This document shows, piece by piece, positions 62,668 through 64,000 of a stretch of 64,000 bases of DNA (positions are counted from its first letter, which is position 1; every line of letters begins with the position of its first letter). Under the pieces are notes generated by a model. It saw only the letters and a program-made list of their open reading frames with translations, was not told the origin of the DNA and ran no database searches. The translations under genes were made by a program, and so were the position numbers. This stretch comes from Nostoc sp. KVJ3 (GTDB lineage: Bacteria; Cyanobacteriota; Cyanobacteriia; Cyanobacteriales; Nostocaceae). Where the stretch lies: positions 2,728,001 through 2,792,000 of the forward strand of contig NZ_WWFG01000002.1 of NCBI RefSeq assembly GCF_026127265.1, read 5' to 3'.

Positions 62668-63078
62668 TTAGGTTATTTTTGCGCCAACAATTGATTTGTC
62701 TGTATCCAAAAATAAAAAATTAGAACTATTGATTTTAACGATTTCATACTTTTCCGTTAGAAACAAAGAACCAAGAGTAGCTACCATATCTCCAATAGAA
62801 ACTTTATTAAATATTGGGATCTGTAAATTTAAAATAGATTGTGGGACGCTTTTAATATTTAAATACAATTTTCTTTCACTTACGTACCATACACCCATAA
62901 ATTTAGTGCCGGTTATAACTTCTTTAGGTTTCGATAAAATGAATGTCTGAATTTTGGTTTCTCTATAGGTCATATCATCTTTGAATTCAATAGAAATTTT
63001 TTCCCAATCTGTATTAAAACGCCATTTCCCAATCAGTAAAAGTTCTATGTCTATATCAGTAAGATTACTATCAGTCAT
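62668..63078 (-). CDS. Hypothetical protein downstream of GUN4-domain gene
   Basis: 136 residues from ATG 63078, which has GGAGGT six bases upstream; the start at 63102 lacks this. Predicted mostly beta (KWRFNTDWEKISIEFKDD, KFMGVWYVSERKLYLNIKS, FLFLDTDKS), with a lipocalin-like look: the LIGKWRFN opening and GVWYVS strand. No signal peptide. It lies 29 bases after the GUN4-domain gene and is probably co-expressed with it. Function is unknown. Confidence 0.6.
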   Translation of the reverse strand: MTDSNLTDIDIELLLIGKWRFNTDWEKISIEFKDDMTYRETKIQTFILSKPKEVITGTKFMGVWYVSERKLYLNIKSVPQSILNLQIPIFNKVSIGDMVATLGSLFLTEKYEIVKINSSNFLFLDTDKSIVGAKIT

Positions 63079-63107
63079 ATCTACCTCCAAGATGATTTGC
63101 AATTAAG

Positions 63108-64000
63108 TTATGGTGAAGTTCCATTACAAACTTTTACACGAGAAAAGAATAAGTGCATCTGCCAAACTAACCAAGATTCCACCCGCCATGCTCCCATTGA
63201 AATCGGTTCAGCCAAGGAATTTGGGTATAATTCAAAGTTATATTGGTCATAGTGTAACCATTTAGCTGGTAAGTGTCCCATTGGTGTTGTCGAGGACAAC
63301 TTAAAAGTTAGTTGGTCATAATCTAACCAATTTCCCTCTTTTCGCCAACCAAGGCGATCGCCAAGTATCTTTTGTGTTTCATAATCTATTTGACCACCTA
63401 TTTCGTTCCAGATAGCTTGCTGAACACTAAAGCCAAAATAACCATGACTATATTGTTTCCAAAATTGATCGATAGTTTGGAAAGATTCACAAGAAAAGTT
63501 ATCAATATCTTCCTTATAGACTTCATTCCAATAATTTTTCCCCATAACTTGTAGCATTAATTTAGTGGTTTCGAGATCAGCTTCTTTCCACATCTGCTGT
63601 GTGAGGAGATTTTGCAGTTCACTATAACTGATGCTATTACTACTTTTAAATTCTTTTGTGAATATGATATCTTTATTATTCAGTACCTTAATATCTCTTT
63701 CTTCAACAATAGGAAGAGACTTGATATCAATAATATTTTCCTCCGCTATTCCTAAAATATTTTTTTGATCGGCAATTTCATCTGATAGATAATTAGATAT
63801 TAAGTAAATCGCTTTTTCTAAAGATATGGTATCGTCACTTAAATCAAAAATATGGGCTTGCCAATCCAATAATTGAGATTCAATAAAAGCATCTTTCAAT
63901 CTTTCCTTTTTTTCATAGCTTGCTACCATAAAGTTGAGCAGATTTTCAGAAATCGTTTCAGCTTCTTCATGGCTAAATAAATTCAACTGAGACTGCAAAA
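63108..64000 (-). CDS. GUN4-domain protein (5' end beyond window)
   Basis: At least 296 residues; the frame is open to the window edge and the first possible start inside is a TTG at 63998, so the true N-terminus may lie outside. The C-terminal half is a GUN4 domain: YSELQNLLTQQMWKEADLET, then FWKQYSHGYFGFSVQQAIW and RLGWRKEGNWLDYDQLTFKL. GUN4 binds porphyrins and stimulates Mg-chelatase, but many cyanobacteria have extra GUN4-domain proteins with other N-terminal regions, as here, whose role is regulatory or unknown. The N-terminal ~120 residues are helical and acidic with no recognised motif. Confidence 0.85.
   Translation of the reverse strand, partial: LQSQLNLFSHEEAETISENLLNFMVASYEKKERLKDAFIESQLLDWQAHIFDLSDDTISLEKAIYLISNYLSDEIADQKNILGIAEENIIDIKSLPIVEERDIKVLNNKDIIFTKEFKSSNSISYSELQNLLTQQMWKEADLETTKLMLQVMGKNYWNEVYKEDIDNFSCESFQTIDQFWKQYSHGYFGFSVQQAIWNEIGGQIDYETQKILGDRLGWRKEGNWLDYDQLTFKLSSTTPMGHLPAKWLHYDQYNFELYPNSLAEPISMGAWRVESWLVWQMHLFFSRVKVCNGTSP

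Noticed and set aside
1..64000. tRNA, rRNA, tmRNA or known riboswitches
   Set aside because: No cloverleaf-type T-loop consensus or conserved riboswitch core was found by eye; a covariance-model scan could still reveal one.

Overview
The window comes from a filamentous, heterocyst-type cyanobacterium close to Nostoc/Anabaena. Evidence: the HIP1 octamer GCGATCGC recurs throughout; there are photosystem II (psbO), chlorophyll-synthesis-linked (GUN4-domain) and ketocarotenoid (crtW) genes; the suf operon carries the cyanobacterial regulator SufR; the sigma factor is of SigF type; intergenic DNA is rich in short palindromic and 7-mer-type repeats typical of Nostoc. Housekeeping genes are mixed with accessory and conflict-type genes. 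No rRNA, tRNA or CRISPR array was recognised.

Layout. 1-7.5 kb: a TPR protein, a DUF4351/Rpn-like protein, a SemiSWEET transporter, a radical SAM protein, two small proteins, beta-carotene ketolase CrtW and deazaflavin synthase subunit CofG, with nested MITE-like repeats between them. 7.5-12.1 kb: an accessory island with a 42-bp tandem repeat, a P-loop NTPase translationally coupled to a TPR receptor-like protein, a MazEF-like toxin-antitoxin pair and a Uma2 nuclease-like gene. 12.2-17.3 kb: hflX (apparently with a non-ATG start), a PEP-CTERM surface protein, glutaredoxin and glutathione synthetase. 17.8-21.2 kb: ftsZ and ftsQ on the minus strand. 22.3-28.8 kb: a second copy of the NTPase/receptor module, whose receptor is a 1683-residue protein with a STAND NTPase and 14 WD40 repeats. 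29.2-38.2 kb: a promoter-hairpins-terminator locus that may be an ncRNA or encode a 42-residue peptide, psbO, sigF with two downstream genes, an ABC ATPase relic, TPR, YbjQ and membrane proteins. 38-43.5 kb: sufR divergent from sufBCD-sufS, with two SufR-type operators between them. 43.7-46.3 kb: a DUF4157-OmpA fusion overlapping a HEAT-repeat gene. 47-56 kb: membrane proteins, a DUF1400-SGNH fusion, dprA, a secreted phosphoesterase and a U32 peptidase. 56.2-58.2 kb: a type II restriction-modification pair. 58.4-64 kb: bifunctional proline catabolic enzyme, an HD hydrolase, a small protein and a GUN4-domain protein cut by the window edge.

Most striking is the pair of paralogous NTPase/receptor modules. 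In both, an NTPase with the same unusual layout (DVRG before the P-loop, VIVDNLDR Walker B, SGGHxRNLL late motif) precedes a protein whose first ~190 residues look homologous between loci but whose sensor part differs: eight TPRs in one, TPR plus STAND plus WD40 in the other. This resembles NTP-dependent conflict or signalling systems, but function is inferred, not shown. A second theme is repeat DNA entering genes: sufD, the U32 peptidase, the proline enzyme and the STAND protein all seem to carry in-frame repeat-derived segments.
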